A stretch of DNA of 64,000 nt from Hydractinia symbiolongicarpus (lineage: Eukaryota > Cnidaria > Hydrozoa > Anthoathecata > Hydractiniidae). The notes under the pieces were generated by a model, which was not told the DNA's origin, ran no database searches, and saw only the letters and a list, made by a program, of their open reading frames with translations. The DNA is taken from the NCBI RefSeq assembly GCF_029227915.1, contig NC_079875.1:15251001-15315000 (forward strand), given 5' to 3'. A program made the position numbers and the translations under genes. This document shows positions 21,901 to 33,316 of this stretch, piece after piece; position 1 is the stretch's first letter; every line of letters starts with the position of its first letter.

Positions 21901-24214
21901 TCACACTGGTGAAAGGCAAGCCCGTTTGAACAGTTAATAAGAAAAGATACAGAGCAAAATCTTTGGTGGAGGGTGTAATTTCGATTCTTGAAATATTTTT
22001 AAAATACTAAGCGACGGTTTACGGAGAATTATACCACTTTCTCGAACTATGTCGGACTGAAATGAAAAGAAACAAAGATTCTTAAATATCCTGGAGTGAA
22101 TTCTGATGTTGAAAGATTTTTTTTGTGTTAATTAAGATTTTTTTGTGTTAATAAGTTGCCATAAAAAACTTTTTGTTGTTGCTTAATAGCACCCTTATGG
22201 TTTAAATTTTAACATAGCGGTAAAGAGAATTTATAAGTTTGGTTGAAAGCTTGATGAAAAATGTAAACCATTAACAATAATTCCTAGTTGGGCAAAAATA
22301 CAAGGTTGAGCTTCTATGTCTTAGATTTACAGCAAAATGATTTCAGTGTTTTTAATGGAAAATAGCATAAATAAAATCTTTATTCCTTATTAAAGTACTT
22401 TCCTAAAATGAACTTTTTGATGGAATATATTACATAAAACAAAGAATTTGTGTTAATGTCACTTCATTGCCGCAAAATTAGATTTTAAAATTTTTTCTTT
22501 CTTCCAGTTCAAATATTGTGGGAAAATTTTTAAAACACATCTTTGGTGTTTTGAAATTAAATCCTATAACACTGTTTAAAGCAGAATCAAGAGACAAACC
22601 TGATATATATTTTAATCCTAGTTCTGCATTTCTTATTTTTGAAAATCCTTTTGGACAGGTCAAATTTAGGGACCATCTAAAAATGGAGCAATTTATACTG
22701 TTTGCACACTATGAAATTTTGAAGTCTTAGAGTGAATTACACATACTTTAAATTTATTGCATTATATTATAATACCCGTATGCGTCTGTCTGTCACCCAA
22801 AATGGTACTGCAAGTAGTGAGACGCACCCAATACGGTATACAAATGACAGGCGAACCTGTGGATTATTCCTTGGGTTAAGGACTAGTACATAATATTTAT
22901 AGAACCTGTGAGTTTAAACTAAACACTAGGCTGCTTACAAATTCTTTAAATTGTAATGGGACAGCATGTTGTAATCTGCCTTGTACTTCATTATTCGGTA
23001 TGATATATAACTTGGAGTAGTCTTCCATTGTGTGTTGAGTCTAAAAAAGGATTTTGATTTTATGGAAATTACCATATATATATATACGAAACATTGTGAA
23101 ACTTGGAGGTTGTATTCAAAAGTAAAGTTGAAAAACTTTTTGGTTAATTTCATTGCATCTACTTTAACTGAAATAAATACACTATTTTAAAAAGTTGAAT
23201 GTGTAATAATTACAGGTAATTTAACACTCTACTACAAGGTCTAATATCCTTAATTCTTTTTTCTTTTTTCTGTGCCTAAGTTACCTAAAAGACATATATT
23301 TAACTAATACATATAAAAACATAAAAAATTATCAGAAAAATATTTCCCTATCACTGACTAAGACAATTTATGTCGAAAGTGAGACTCTTTTCAAATCAGA
23401 CATATAAATTTCTTGACACACATACTGAGCACTTAAACAATGTTCTACAAATAAAAATGACTTAAAATTCAGTGATTTTAGCATTTTCACTAATAAAATA
23501 CAAAAATCCATATTGCTTATAGTTAATTAATGTTCTAAAATAATAAAATTCACTACGTACAGGGTCGTTTTTACAAATATGATATGGTATTTCATTGGGT
23601 GCTTTTTCAGTAATTTCAGTTGAAGCATTCAAGCATCGCTTCCATGAGCGCAACTAAAATCAACAAAATATCAAAACTGGTAACATGTTATGTGATAGGG
23701 TAAAATACGAAGTTTCGTACAACAATAACAATACTTAAATAAAATGACAATATCTAGACCTATAAACGAATCTTTTGGTATTAGTACACTATGACAGCCT
23801 TTATAATTTATGTCGCAGCAATTGCCAATGCTAACATGCCTTCATTTACATGCCTGTTCTGTTAACACGTCGACATGCAAAAAATCTACGATGCAACCGA
23901 ATTTGAATTACAACGGCTGCAATGGGGACTCCAACTCCTAACTTATATTCAACTCTTAGGCTTTGAAGAAGCATTTTGTGAAACCCATAAAGCTAATTCT
24001 GATCATACATTAAATTATCAGATAAAACAGCTGGTTAGAAATTACTAAATTAACACTACCAATGTGAAATTGCATTTGACATAACATTTATTCAGGGGCC
24101 AGCGTATTTTAATCGTATTTAACCTTCCTATAATTGTGTGGATATACTGACCTGTTTTTGAAATGTTTTATGTAATTGTGTTGCATTTCGGTTTAGACAT
24201 TTAGTACAATGCAT
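15976..24214 (-). CDS. DAP3: Mitochondrial small ribosomal subunit protein mS29 (DAP3)
   Basis: A P-loop GTPase of the mitochondrial small ribosomal subunit, also called death-associated protein 3. Coding exons on the minus strand: 24214-24152, 23653-23561, 23040-22939, 22056-21951, 21782-21690, 21275-21139, 20756-20676, 20037-19967, 19739-19664, 19498-19433, 18368-18276, 17078-16970 and 16061-15976. All phases join and give 391 residues, close to the 398 of human DAP3. The N terminus is basic with hydroxyl residues, as for a mitochondrial presequence. Walker A is GPVGSGKS at residues 123-130 and the Walker B-like AVDG ends at about 258. Family landmarks in order: ESGIILRKPSL, KWGKRESTDK, EELSLIRHF, MAMSQSS, YYREKRW and a C-terminal KFMTAADPTLVRKFC. 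A splice acceptor one base before the ATG shows that the 5' UTR has an intron. Introns carry three Helitron-like copies. Intact and probably functional. Confidence 0.93.
18003..18160 (-). mobile_element. Non-autonomous Helitron-like element, best copy
   Basis: Read on the minus strand, it begins TCTATATTATAAAACCCGTA and ends with a hairpin (CCCGTGGATTTTCCACGGG), a short spacer and CTAG. The bases next to it are A before TC and T after CTAG, the standard A^T Helitron target. There is no long terminal inverted repeat and no target duplication. Inside is a GACA/GATA simple repeat (18098-18137). At 158 bp it has no coding capacity. It lies in the DAP3 intron between the exons at 18276 and 17078. 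Confidence 0.65.
19090..19217. repeat. Imperfect 24-bp inverted repeat with AT-rich spacer
   Basis: acatcaatttatggctttat near 19092 returns inverted near 19194-19217 (23 of 24 bases over the arm). The arms are separated by about 78 bp of AT-rich sequence. It lies in a DAP3 intron and could be a small inverted-repeat element. Confidence 0.55.
19291..19350 (-). mobile_element. Helitron-like 3' end, decayed
   Basis: ctagctgataagcctgtaga, preceded by A, matches the start of the copy at 12391 and, more loosely, that at 18003. The hairpin is disturbed, although a second cgggagaatccacggg stretch follows. Only the terminal region is recognisable. It lies in a DAP3 intron. Confidence 0.3.
22760..22886 (+). 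mobile_element. Non-autonomous Helitron-like element, second copy
   Basis: In the plus orientation it has ttatattataatacccgtat near its 5' end, then gtctgtctgtcaccc, then ggcgaacctgtgg, an eroded hairpin and gactag followed by T. The block order is identical to the copy at 18003, but the orientation is opposite. The 5' TC is mutated. It lies in the DAP3 intron between the exons at 22939 and 22056. Confidence 0.55.
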
Positions 24215-26001
24215 CCTAAGAAACAAGAAAATGGTTACAGCACAAGTAATGGTAACGATACAAAAAGTTAAACAAATAAACAGTCTGTTACCTTTTTAAA
24301 TTCTTTTAGAGTTGCAGATATATGAAATTTGAAAGTATTTGTGTGATCTTATCAGCTAAAATATATGATTGTAAAAAAAGGATAATGAATATATTCAACA
24401 CAGTTCTTTTGCTTCTAAACTCTTCTAGATAATGTGTAGTTGTCATAAAAACAATCTCCTTACAAATCAAAATAAATTAGTAAAAAGATGGCTTGTGTTT
24501 TTAAACACTCCATAACTTTTCCTGATTTTAGTCTCTACAAAACAATTTAATGGACATAAAACTGTGGTTTAAAAAGTTTTTAAATGAGATTTTAAAGTTA
24601 AATGTGCAATGTGTTAGTAGCACAAAACTGGCTTAAGCCACAAAAAAATGAAACCCGTAATTAACAAAGATCGATATTAAGGTTTAAAGGCATAGAAAAA
24701 TGTTAAATAAATTTTCAACAATTTTATTACACATTTTGTGAATTTTCAGTTATAGAGAAGAACTAGAAAATGTTTCAAACAAGTAAACTTAAGGTTCTTT
24801 CAAAAAATAAAAACATTGCATCGTTGCATTGTGTTCTCTAGGATCCACTTATCTTTGACAGATTGTACAAGAGACTTTGGTACACTTAAATCACAGTGCT
24901 AATGCTCAAGATTTAAGTTAACACCACACTAACGTTTCTGTGTTTTATACTTCAACTACAGATAAAACATAGCGAGAACCAAACTTCATCAAATAAACTG
25001 AAATTCCTTGAAACTGTCTATTTTTGAGGGGATGCATTTCTTAATCTCTATTTTCCCTTTTTCAAAACAACCTAAAACAATATAACCTCCTGTTCTATAA
25101 AGGGCACAACCATACATATTGTTTAATATTAGGATCTTGATGACCAATAAACTTGTTTGATGATTAACTCCATATGAATTAAAAACTTATTACATAAATG
25201 TTATGTTGGACGTAATAGGCAAGTTTAAGACATTTACGTACTTTGAAAATTGTAAAGAGTGTCCATTCAATATTAACTTCTTATTTTTCTGTTTTCTCAA
25301 AATTTTTGTGATTTTACACTTGCCGTAAAAAATGTAAACTGTTCTGAAATTTAATGATTGTAAATATCTTGGAAAATAATTGCAATTGTCTGAACATGTT
25401 GAAGAAATATTTTTGATTTGTTAATTTTCGGAAAATTTATGACTTTCCTAACATTTCTTACAAATTCATAGAGTGAACATTCTGAGTAATCGTAAAAAAA
25501 TTTAAAATTATATATAGAAGGAGTACACTTTGTTTTCCATGTAAAATATACAATGTATTATACTTTTCATAATAGATTTAAAGTGTTTATCAGAACACCA
25601 ACCAAAAGTTCCAAGTGAAGGTTATGGAAATATATTATCACAAATTTTTAATTGGTCATCAGGGAAGCAGACAGATTAGGGTCATTAGAAGATACAGTCT
25701 TGTTATAAAGATTTTTTAAAATTTAGTAAGACAGTAACTTGTGAAGTACTGACAGAAGGAAGAATACTGAAAGAAGGGGGAGTACTGACAAAAGTTTGTC
25801 AGGCCTAAAAGTAAACTCCAAAGAATATACCGTCAGATGTCGTTATAAAAAGCCGTTAAGAAACATTGTATAAACCACTACGTAAAATTTCTTTATAATT
25901 CTATCGAATAAATTTAAAATTAAAAAAAATTCCTATACATAGATAAACAAATTACATAAACTATACAAACCAAACCGTTGTATCATCTATAAAACGGCTA
26001 A

Positions 26002-26118
26002 AATTTGCGAAGGATTGAACGCTAGCGAAAAAAAAACAGCTAGCATTTGTAAAGAATTAAATGGTAGCCAAATCGACTGCAATTTGCGAAGGATTGAACA
26101 CTAGCGAAAAAAAAGACA
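26002..26118. repeat. Degenerate tandem repeat, about 3 units of roughly 40 bp
   Basis: Units built on tttgcgaaggattgaacgct followed by an A-run start near 26007, 26048 and 26085. The outer two are nearly identical and the middle one is diverged. Confidence 0.6.
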
Positions 26119-26770
26119 ATAAATACCTTAAAAAACATCAAAAATATTACCCACATTTAATTAAACTAGAACTATAAACTGGTCAAACTTTTTACCCAAA
26201 TATGGACTCCTGTATGATAGTTACCACACATAATAAGTAAGGACATGAAATGAACCATACAGCTAGCAGAATACAATTTGAAAAAAAAAAAACACCTGAA
26301 CGCTACATTTTGTTACATTGGTTTTGTCATAGGGCAAGATTGGGTCTCCACTTTTTGTTTTCGTTGCTATAAAACGATTTTTTTCTAATAAAAGTGACAC
26401 ATTAGATTAACATATTTGGCTTTTAAAGAAGAATATATACTTTAGACTTGTATGCAATCGCAATGAAACGTTTGGCTCTCTTTAAAATTTTCCAAATTTT
26501 AAAGTACTTCCAATCGCATAATTAAAAAAAGCAACTCTGATTTTATATCCTTTAAAAAATGCCAGCAATAGCTTTCCTTGTTGTTAACAATCATTCAATA
26601 GGAGCTAAAAACATTGTTTTTAACCAATACACTTCCTTTTTTAAATAATATGCTTTACAAGAATTAGAGGATGGGATTTCAGGTTATTGTTAAAAATAAT
26701 GAGAATAAGGACCCCTATGGTAAGAATTTTGATATTCTTGTGACATATTTTTTTGTTTATCCATACCAAC

Positions 26771-26861
26771 CTTGGTGATTTAGCGTAATATCCTGCTTAT
26801 AAACCCACTGATGTAATGCCCATTCACATAATAGCCAATTTTTTTTCACAATGTTTTCCGC
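26771..26861 (-). other. Orphan exon-like segment
   Basis: On the minus strand an acceptor (TTTTTCACAG) and a donor (CACCAAG then GTTGGT) bracket a 91-base open frame coding for a Trp-rich peptide (WLLCEWALHQWVYKQ core). It fits neither RGP1, whose stop lies upstream at 27780, nor DAP3, where its phase would run into a stop. An ATG-initiated stretch around 27060-27010 could precede it in phase. It may belong to a small unrecognised gene, a non-coding DAP3 5' exon, or be chance. Confidence 0.25.
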
Positions 26862-27779
26862 CTGTGAAAAAGAAAATATAAAATTTAAAATTGTATGCTG
26901 ACATTCCCTTTTTTTATTTTTTTCTAACAATTTTTTTTCAACGTTTTTCTTTACATAAAGACTATGTATACTAGCTCTCTACACTGCTCTCGGTACCCGT
27001 ACTCTAACGAAGCAGCTCCAACATTTTCTGTTAAAAGGCAAGCAACTTTCCATTAGATCGTCATCATCGTCTAATTAAAGTATTTTGTATCTCGCTGTTA
27101 GAAATCTTTCTTAAACATTTACAGATATATAAAGGGTTCCTGTTTCACAACTGTAACACTCCAGCTGCAAACGTATAAGCCAACTCGGTTATCAGTCTAC
27201 AACAAAAGAGCCTTTCATGTCAGATCAAGCCACTGCTAATACACAGGATTTTCTAGTTTTGATAAATCATTGTTTTGCCATAAAGTTTAAATTGTAAATT
27301 CATGTCTCCATGTTGTACCTGATTCTTTTTTATTTATTTATTCGTTTATTTTAAACAACATTACGTGTTATTAAATATATATAGTCTCCTCGCTTTGTTC
27401 CTCCATACAGCTAACTAGAATTACATTAACACAAAAACAAAATCATAAAATCTATAAGTAAACAATAAAAGATGATAGAAAAATTTACCAACACAGCTGG
27501 TACATAATTTATTGACCTTAAGCAAGTTAAACAAGAGAAGCTAAAAACAGCCATAAAAAAATCTATATTATACATATATACATTCTTTTATAAGAAACAT
27601 AATTTGGGGATTTTCTGAATATTTATAGAGTCAAACCTCTGCTTAACACCTTGAAAATACTGGTAAAAGTTCCGTCAATTTTTAAATTTTTCTAATATAC
27701 TTTTTACAGAATCACAAAATACCTATAATTTTAGTCTTAATTTCTTAAAATTGTGTTTCTTATACGAAAATGTGTATGG

Positions 27780-30700
27780 TTACGAATCCGAGAGTAAAAC
27801 AGTTTCAGAGCTATCTGCTTGCATCATAAGGGAAGCTAATATTGGATTGGTAGCAACAACATGAATAGGCAAGTCCCAAAGCATCAGTTCAGTTTTTAAT
27901 GTTGACGGTATTGATAAGTTCATTTGGTTTTCTTCTGCATTTGTTTTTAAAGTTGATTTTTCCATGGTTTTATCTTTCATTTCTATTGTAAATTCAAAAT
28001 GTAACCTCCATCGCACAGAAACTAAAGAAAGAAAATATTAATAATTAATAAAAAAATAAGGTATTGTTAATATTGGTAAAAACAGATTGTGAATTACAAT
28101 CTTACTTTAATAACCTAGGTTCGTCACTCACAGAAAATGGTGTATGAGTATTAATACACCTCCTTTCTGAATTAAATTTATTCACAATACGTGATGTGTT
28201 ATTTGCCTGCATGCTTTGTTAACACGTTGGTATTTGCATCGACAATTGCTGATTACTGATGTATATTAGAAAGGCTGATGCAGATACGTTCTACAGACTA
28301 AACATTGTCGTAAATTCCCTTGATTGACTTGAGCCCACTTTTTAATATACCAGTATCACCTTAAAAGAATATAGCCATCCCTGCTACTATAGATAAAGCG
28401 AAACAGGAAGTCAACACTTGTGTGGTGAGCAGTGTGTTTATGTATGTATGTAATTCTGGTTGCAATAATAAGTTGTTTTACTTTAAAACATTGCATTAAC
28501 AAAATTGTGATTTTGGGTGCAAATTTATCAATTTATAATTTGTCGCTTTAATTTGTGTACAAGTCAAACACAATAAAATCATTAAAATCATTTAAAAATT
28601 TTGAAGTGAGACATCTAAAGATTCTTGTTATATATTTAAAAAAAAATGCTTTTTTTGACACACTTGCTTTCATTCAAAACTTTGCGTATTGAATGTCAAA
28701 AACAGTAAGCTCACCTATTTTATGCGTAAATTCAGGTGTAGCGGTGACTGGTATAGGTAATAAAAAGTTTGTTTTTGTTGTGTGATAACAACACTCTTCG
28801 TGACGACACAACGTTATGTAATGTACAAAATTCGATGAAGAAGGTTGTAGTAAACAACTTTTTGATATCGTTTCCTCTACTTGTAAAGACACCGTAAACT
28901 AAAAAAAGAGAAAGATTAGATGCTAACAAAGATATGCATTAAAATAAAAGATGTTTTAAATGAAAGTTCTCTTGTCCTATTATAATAACTGTTTCAAATG
29001 TGTTTTACAAAAATAATGAACTAATGAGACAGAAGCCTTATAGGATGTTATCATCTTTTTTTTTTAATTGGATATTTAAGCAATCCTGTGAAAACGTTCA
29101 GTAAAATATCTTAAAATTTATGCATCAAAAGATCTAGTTGCAGAAAACAAAAAATCAGATTTTTTTAACTATAGCAGTATAGTATAGTATTGATTTAAAA
29201 TAACTCTCATTGCAGCCACGCTAATTAGTATTGAAAATCAGGAAGTATTAATGGTGATACGGAAGAGAAAAAAAGTATTGCTGACAATATATTGTCAAAG
29301 CAATTTCAAATAATAAAATCAATGAGGAATCTTGTAGTGATACATCTGAAATTTTTTTTATATATTTTAAAAAGAGCCATGTTTGGTTTTTTACACACCC
29401 GCTGTTATTTTAAAACTGTGAGCTTATAACAGCATGCTAAAATATTTGCTGCTGAATTACAGGGAAATGTCTGGTTGAATTATATTGGTGACAACTTTCT
29501 TGTTTCTAAACACAAGGCGGTAATGCTTCAAATTAAAGACAAATAAAACTTTCGTTAACCAACACAGATGTAATAATACACAATTGTATAACCAATTACC
29601 TTTATACATGACACTTCCGAGCCAGTTAAATCAAATGTTCCTAATACATCTTCACCAAGACGGTAATAATGCTTGGATAAACAAAATTTTCCAACACAAC
29701 CACTAGTACTGGCAATATTATAAGTATCTAGACAAAGTAAAATCAAATTTAAAACCAAAGAACCAAAAATGTTAAAGTTTACAGAAAAGTTTAATTAACT
29801 GTTGTGGTTAACATTATATAAATTATCCAGTTTTAATTGCATTACATACATTTTTAACTTGTTAAGGTAACATCACCCTTTGCATAGAGGGTAAAGTCTA
29901 ACAACTACAATCCAGTAGTTTATTTTCAAATAAAAATTGAAACTTAACCAAAACCTTATGAGAATGACAAAAACCTACTTAAATTTCTTTTCACAGTCAA
30001 GGTGGTTAGTGTGTCCATGGCTGCATCTAATAATGAATATGACTCTAATAAATCTTCCTCTAAGAATGGATTTGTGTCTGACTGTTCTTTTTTTGGTGAT
30101 AAAGTAGGTTCATCTGATTCTTGTTGTTCTGACGAATGGCGTTTAATTGATTTAAATATACCTAAACAATGTTGCAGATCAGTTCAGTGCAAAAACAATG
30201 CTTCTTTAAAAAAGCGATAAAAAAACAATTTTACTAGAAATTTGTGTAACAAACACTGATGCTCAACAACTGACCCTTTCGAACCTAACTTATTTTTAAA
30301 ATACTAGTTTAACCAGTTGCAAAAAAATTTGGTTTTTATTCTTTAGAGTAAACAATATATAAAAACAATATATCCCAGCACAGCTTTACAAGGTAATTAC
30401 AAAAAGTTAATCGAACATGGCCAAAATAAAGCTTTTTAATCACATATTCCATTTGCTGTTCAACTTTGAATCCCTCTAGCCACTGAGTCTCATGCTCTTA
30501 ATGCAATTACAATTACCATAAAATTCTTGTACATTATTTAAACATTCTTGATGTGTATGTAGAATTACAGTTTATTTTGAACAAACAAAGAGCTATTGAA
30601 AAATTTGACCAAAATGTATCACTATTATTATAGTATAAATAAAAAATTACCAACTTTTATACCTTTTAATTCAAAGAGTCGAAATGGTAGTCTAATTATG

Positions 30701-33316
30701 CATAAAGGTTGTCCAACTCTTCCTACACCAATACATATTTTGTATGAAAATTTGATATGCTGTCCTTTGTAAGAAGGAGGTACCTCACTTGGTAAAACAT
30801 CTGAATATATAACTAAAAAAAATATTAAAGAAAATGAGATCTTTGCTATCACTGGGTGACCTATCGCTTTAAACCTTTGATGGTGTCATGAATTTATATG
30901 CAAAAATGTTTGAAGACCATTTAAGTATGCTTCAATAATAAAATATACTTGATAGCCACTAAATATTTTTTTGATCCCTGTAACAGAACCACTTACACTT
31001 TTTAGTTTCACCTTTTCGTAATTTTAAATCGCAAAACAAAACACTTGCTTCAGTTGTGAACAAACAATGACCTTTCTCACCTAAAATATAACAAACATAG
31101 TGGTATATTAAACAAGTAAAAAAATAGACCATGTTACTATACCATATTTTTTGGTATATAACCCGCACATTGTATAACCCGCACCCCAGCTTTTTTAGTG
31201 AGTTATAAACTAGATGCTATCACATAACCCGCACCTTTGTATAACCCGCATAAAATTTCAATCCATGCATTTTACCTACCTGCACCTCTGCATAACCCGA
31301 ATCGTGTTCAGAAAAAAATTTAGCGTATTTTTACTTACTCTAATCATTTTATAAACGTGTGCGTGTGTTCTGTTTATTTTTCATGCTGGAGACAATTCAG
31401 GGACGTTTAAACTCGGGAACCCGAAACAGACAACGCTATTTTCTTTTTATTTGTAGACATTAGTTTTAGCCAATAACTCTTGCTCCCTGCGATTAAACAA
31501 ACAAACTAAAAAACCATTCTATCAGGTTATAAACCTAAGTAAAATCTCTGTTTTTTATGTATATTTAAGTTTTCTTGGCATAAAATTTAACAACATAATA
31601 ATTATCACGAATTGTCTGTAACAGCAATGTACGGAAAGTTCTTTTCTAATGTTTATAGAATTTTGTTATCTATTTATATCTCAGGAATCACAGTGTGCAT
31701 AATAAAATGAATGGTGGCAATGAGGAGGAGATAGTTGTGTGTGTCTTAATTGTATTTTATATTTATTTTTGATATTTTTTGTGGCCACCTGTTGCTCGAA
31801 GGTAGCAAAGATAAAAAAAGAAAATTATTATCTATACTTTAATTTTAACATTTTTCTATATTTTCAACAAGAATAAATAATTAAGTCCTGGGCACTAGGT
31901 TGTTAAATACCTGTCAATTAAACCTAAAAAATGATACCTGCTGTATTGCACTATTACCAGAAGCAAACCATTTCAATGTGCTCAATGCGATTGCAAAGAT
32001 AAAAACAGATTAAAATTACATTCAACACAAAAGAAAAATGATCTCTAGAATTGTGTTTCAGGGAGAACTAGTAATCTTAGTACTGGCAAGCAATAAAAAG
32101 TTAAAGCAATTTCACTGTGTGAAAAAAATTAAATCACATAGTTGAAGTAAGATTACGTAGATATAGAATAGCGCATGCAGTTAAATTAATGTACGCATTT
32201 TATCCTGTTGGTACTATTTTCTTCATTCAATGTATAAACTTTCAAAAAAAAGATAGAAAATATGAAAATTATCACAAAACCCGCACCACATTATAACCCG
32301 CACTAACGGGTCTCAAAAACTTCTCTTTTGAATCTATTGACGTTAGAAGCACTATTTATTAAAACTTTACACAAAAAATGGGTATTGCAATGCCTAACTT
32401 ATTAATTTGTAGTATGTTTTTAGATTTTCTTGTGGTCATTTTTATGTTGCACGTTGCAGCTTACAGTTTTCTTAACCTGAGTTTACATTTTATTTCTTTA
32501 GCTGATGATAATTTTTCGCTAAATGAAACATTCAAATGATGTTAGTTGTTGCTTTAAAACTGGATAAATAATTTTTTAATCTTATTATTATCATTAGATA
32601 AAATTGTACACCATTATTTTGGGGTGATTTCCATCGCATTTAGTGTTTTAAATAACAAAATTTCTTCGGCATATATTTAAAAATATAACAATTATTTTTT
32701 GCACTTCGTTTCTCCAAAAGTGAATTAAGAACAAGAAAGTGATTCATGAAAACTAGCTCTCTTTTTTCAGTATAAAAGATGAACATGTTCCATCTTTTTG
32801 AAATGACTGATAGATAAATGTGTTTTTATCTATCAGTGATGTGTTAAGTTTAAACCTTCAGTTTTAACTGATAGTATATTTCAGCCTTAAGAGAAGACTC
32901 TGTTTAAATATTTTATTGAAAAAACATTTATTTAACAATCAATAAAATCTAATCAGCTTACCCATTACTGGTGAAAAACTTGTGTGTTGTTTCACATGAT
33001 CTTGCTTTGAATGGTTATGAATTGATACAGGCAATCTCAACCTTCTCTCATTCACATCACAATGACAGTATATTTGGGCGCTGGCTAATGCTAACATTAC
33101 TGACTCATCTTTTGACTTGACTTCCATATTTATTCCTCTATTCCAAGCTTCTGGTGCTATAACCCTTGTGTCAGACGCATGTCTACTGTGCCTACGCTTA
33201 ACTTCGTTGTTTACATTTTTGTTATGCCCATGGTTGGTTATTTTAACCTCACAAGTTATCTTCTCTTCTGTGATAAAGACAGAGCGTTGTATAATTCTTG
33301 CACATATTTCAATCAT
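27780..33316 (-). CDS. RGP1: RGP1, Rab6A-GEF complex partner protein 2
   Basis: With RIC1 it forms the exchange factor for Rab6 at the Golgi. Coding exons on the minus strand: 33316-32962, 31080-30997, 30812-30651, 30161-29979, 29727-29600, 28898-28715 and 28021-27780. All phases join to 445 residues; the human protein has 391. Family landmarks in order: N-terminal MIEICARI, LALASAQIYCHC, ASVLFCDLKLRKGET, YSDVLPSEVPPSYKGQHIKF, IIRLPFRL, NPFLEEDLL, YYRLGEDVLGTF, FTVSLQVEE, CCYHTTKTNFLLPIPV, VRWRLHFEF and the closing LWDLPIHVVATNPILASL. These are arrestin-like beta strands. Extra length lies mainly in the first exon after residue 30 and before the C terminus. A splice acceptor four bases before the ATG shows a 5' UTR intron. 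Intact. Confidence 0.92.
31158..32303. repeat. Cluster of ataacccgcac motifs, possible element ends
   Basis: The 11-mer ataacccgcac occurs at 31158, 31174 and 31224, with near copies at 31240 and 31292, and again about 1 kb away at 32277-32303, all in the same orientation. They bracket a stretch of RGP1 intron 1. Repeated subterminal motifs of this type suggest a DNA transposon remnant, but the two ends are not inverted and no coding sequence was seen inside. Confidence 0.4.

Larger units (their letters stand above)
24215..27779. other. Intergenic region between RGP1 and DAP3, with exon-like islands
   Basis: It must contain the DAP3 promoter and its non-coding first exon, as shown by the splice acceptor at 24216-24217. 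It also holds a degenerate tandem repeat (26002-26118) and two minus-strand stretches that look like exons of an unknown gene (26771-26861 and about 24807-24890). The rest is AT-rich with no recognisable element. Confidence 0.4.

Noticed and set aside
22478-22730. Opposed ORFs as a DAP3 exon
   Set aside because: Neither frame shows DAP3 landmarks or usable splice sites; the correct exon is at 21951-22056.
30002-30220. Plus-strand Ser/Asn-rich ORF
   Set aside because: Antisense of RGP1 coding exon 4, whose phases fit the gene model.
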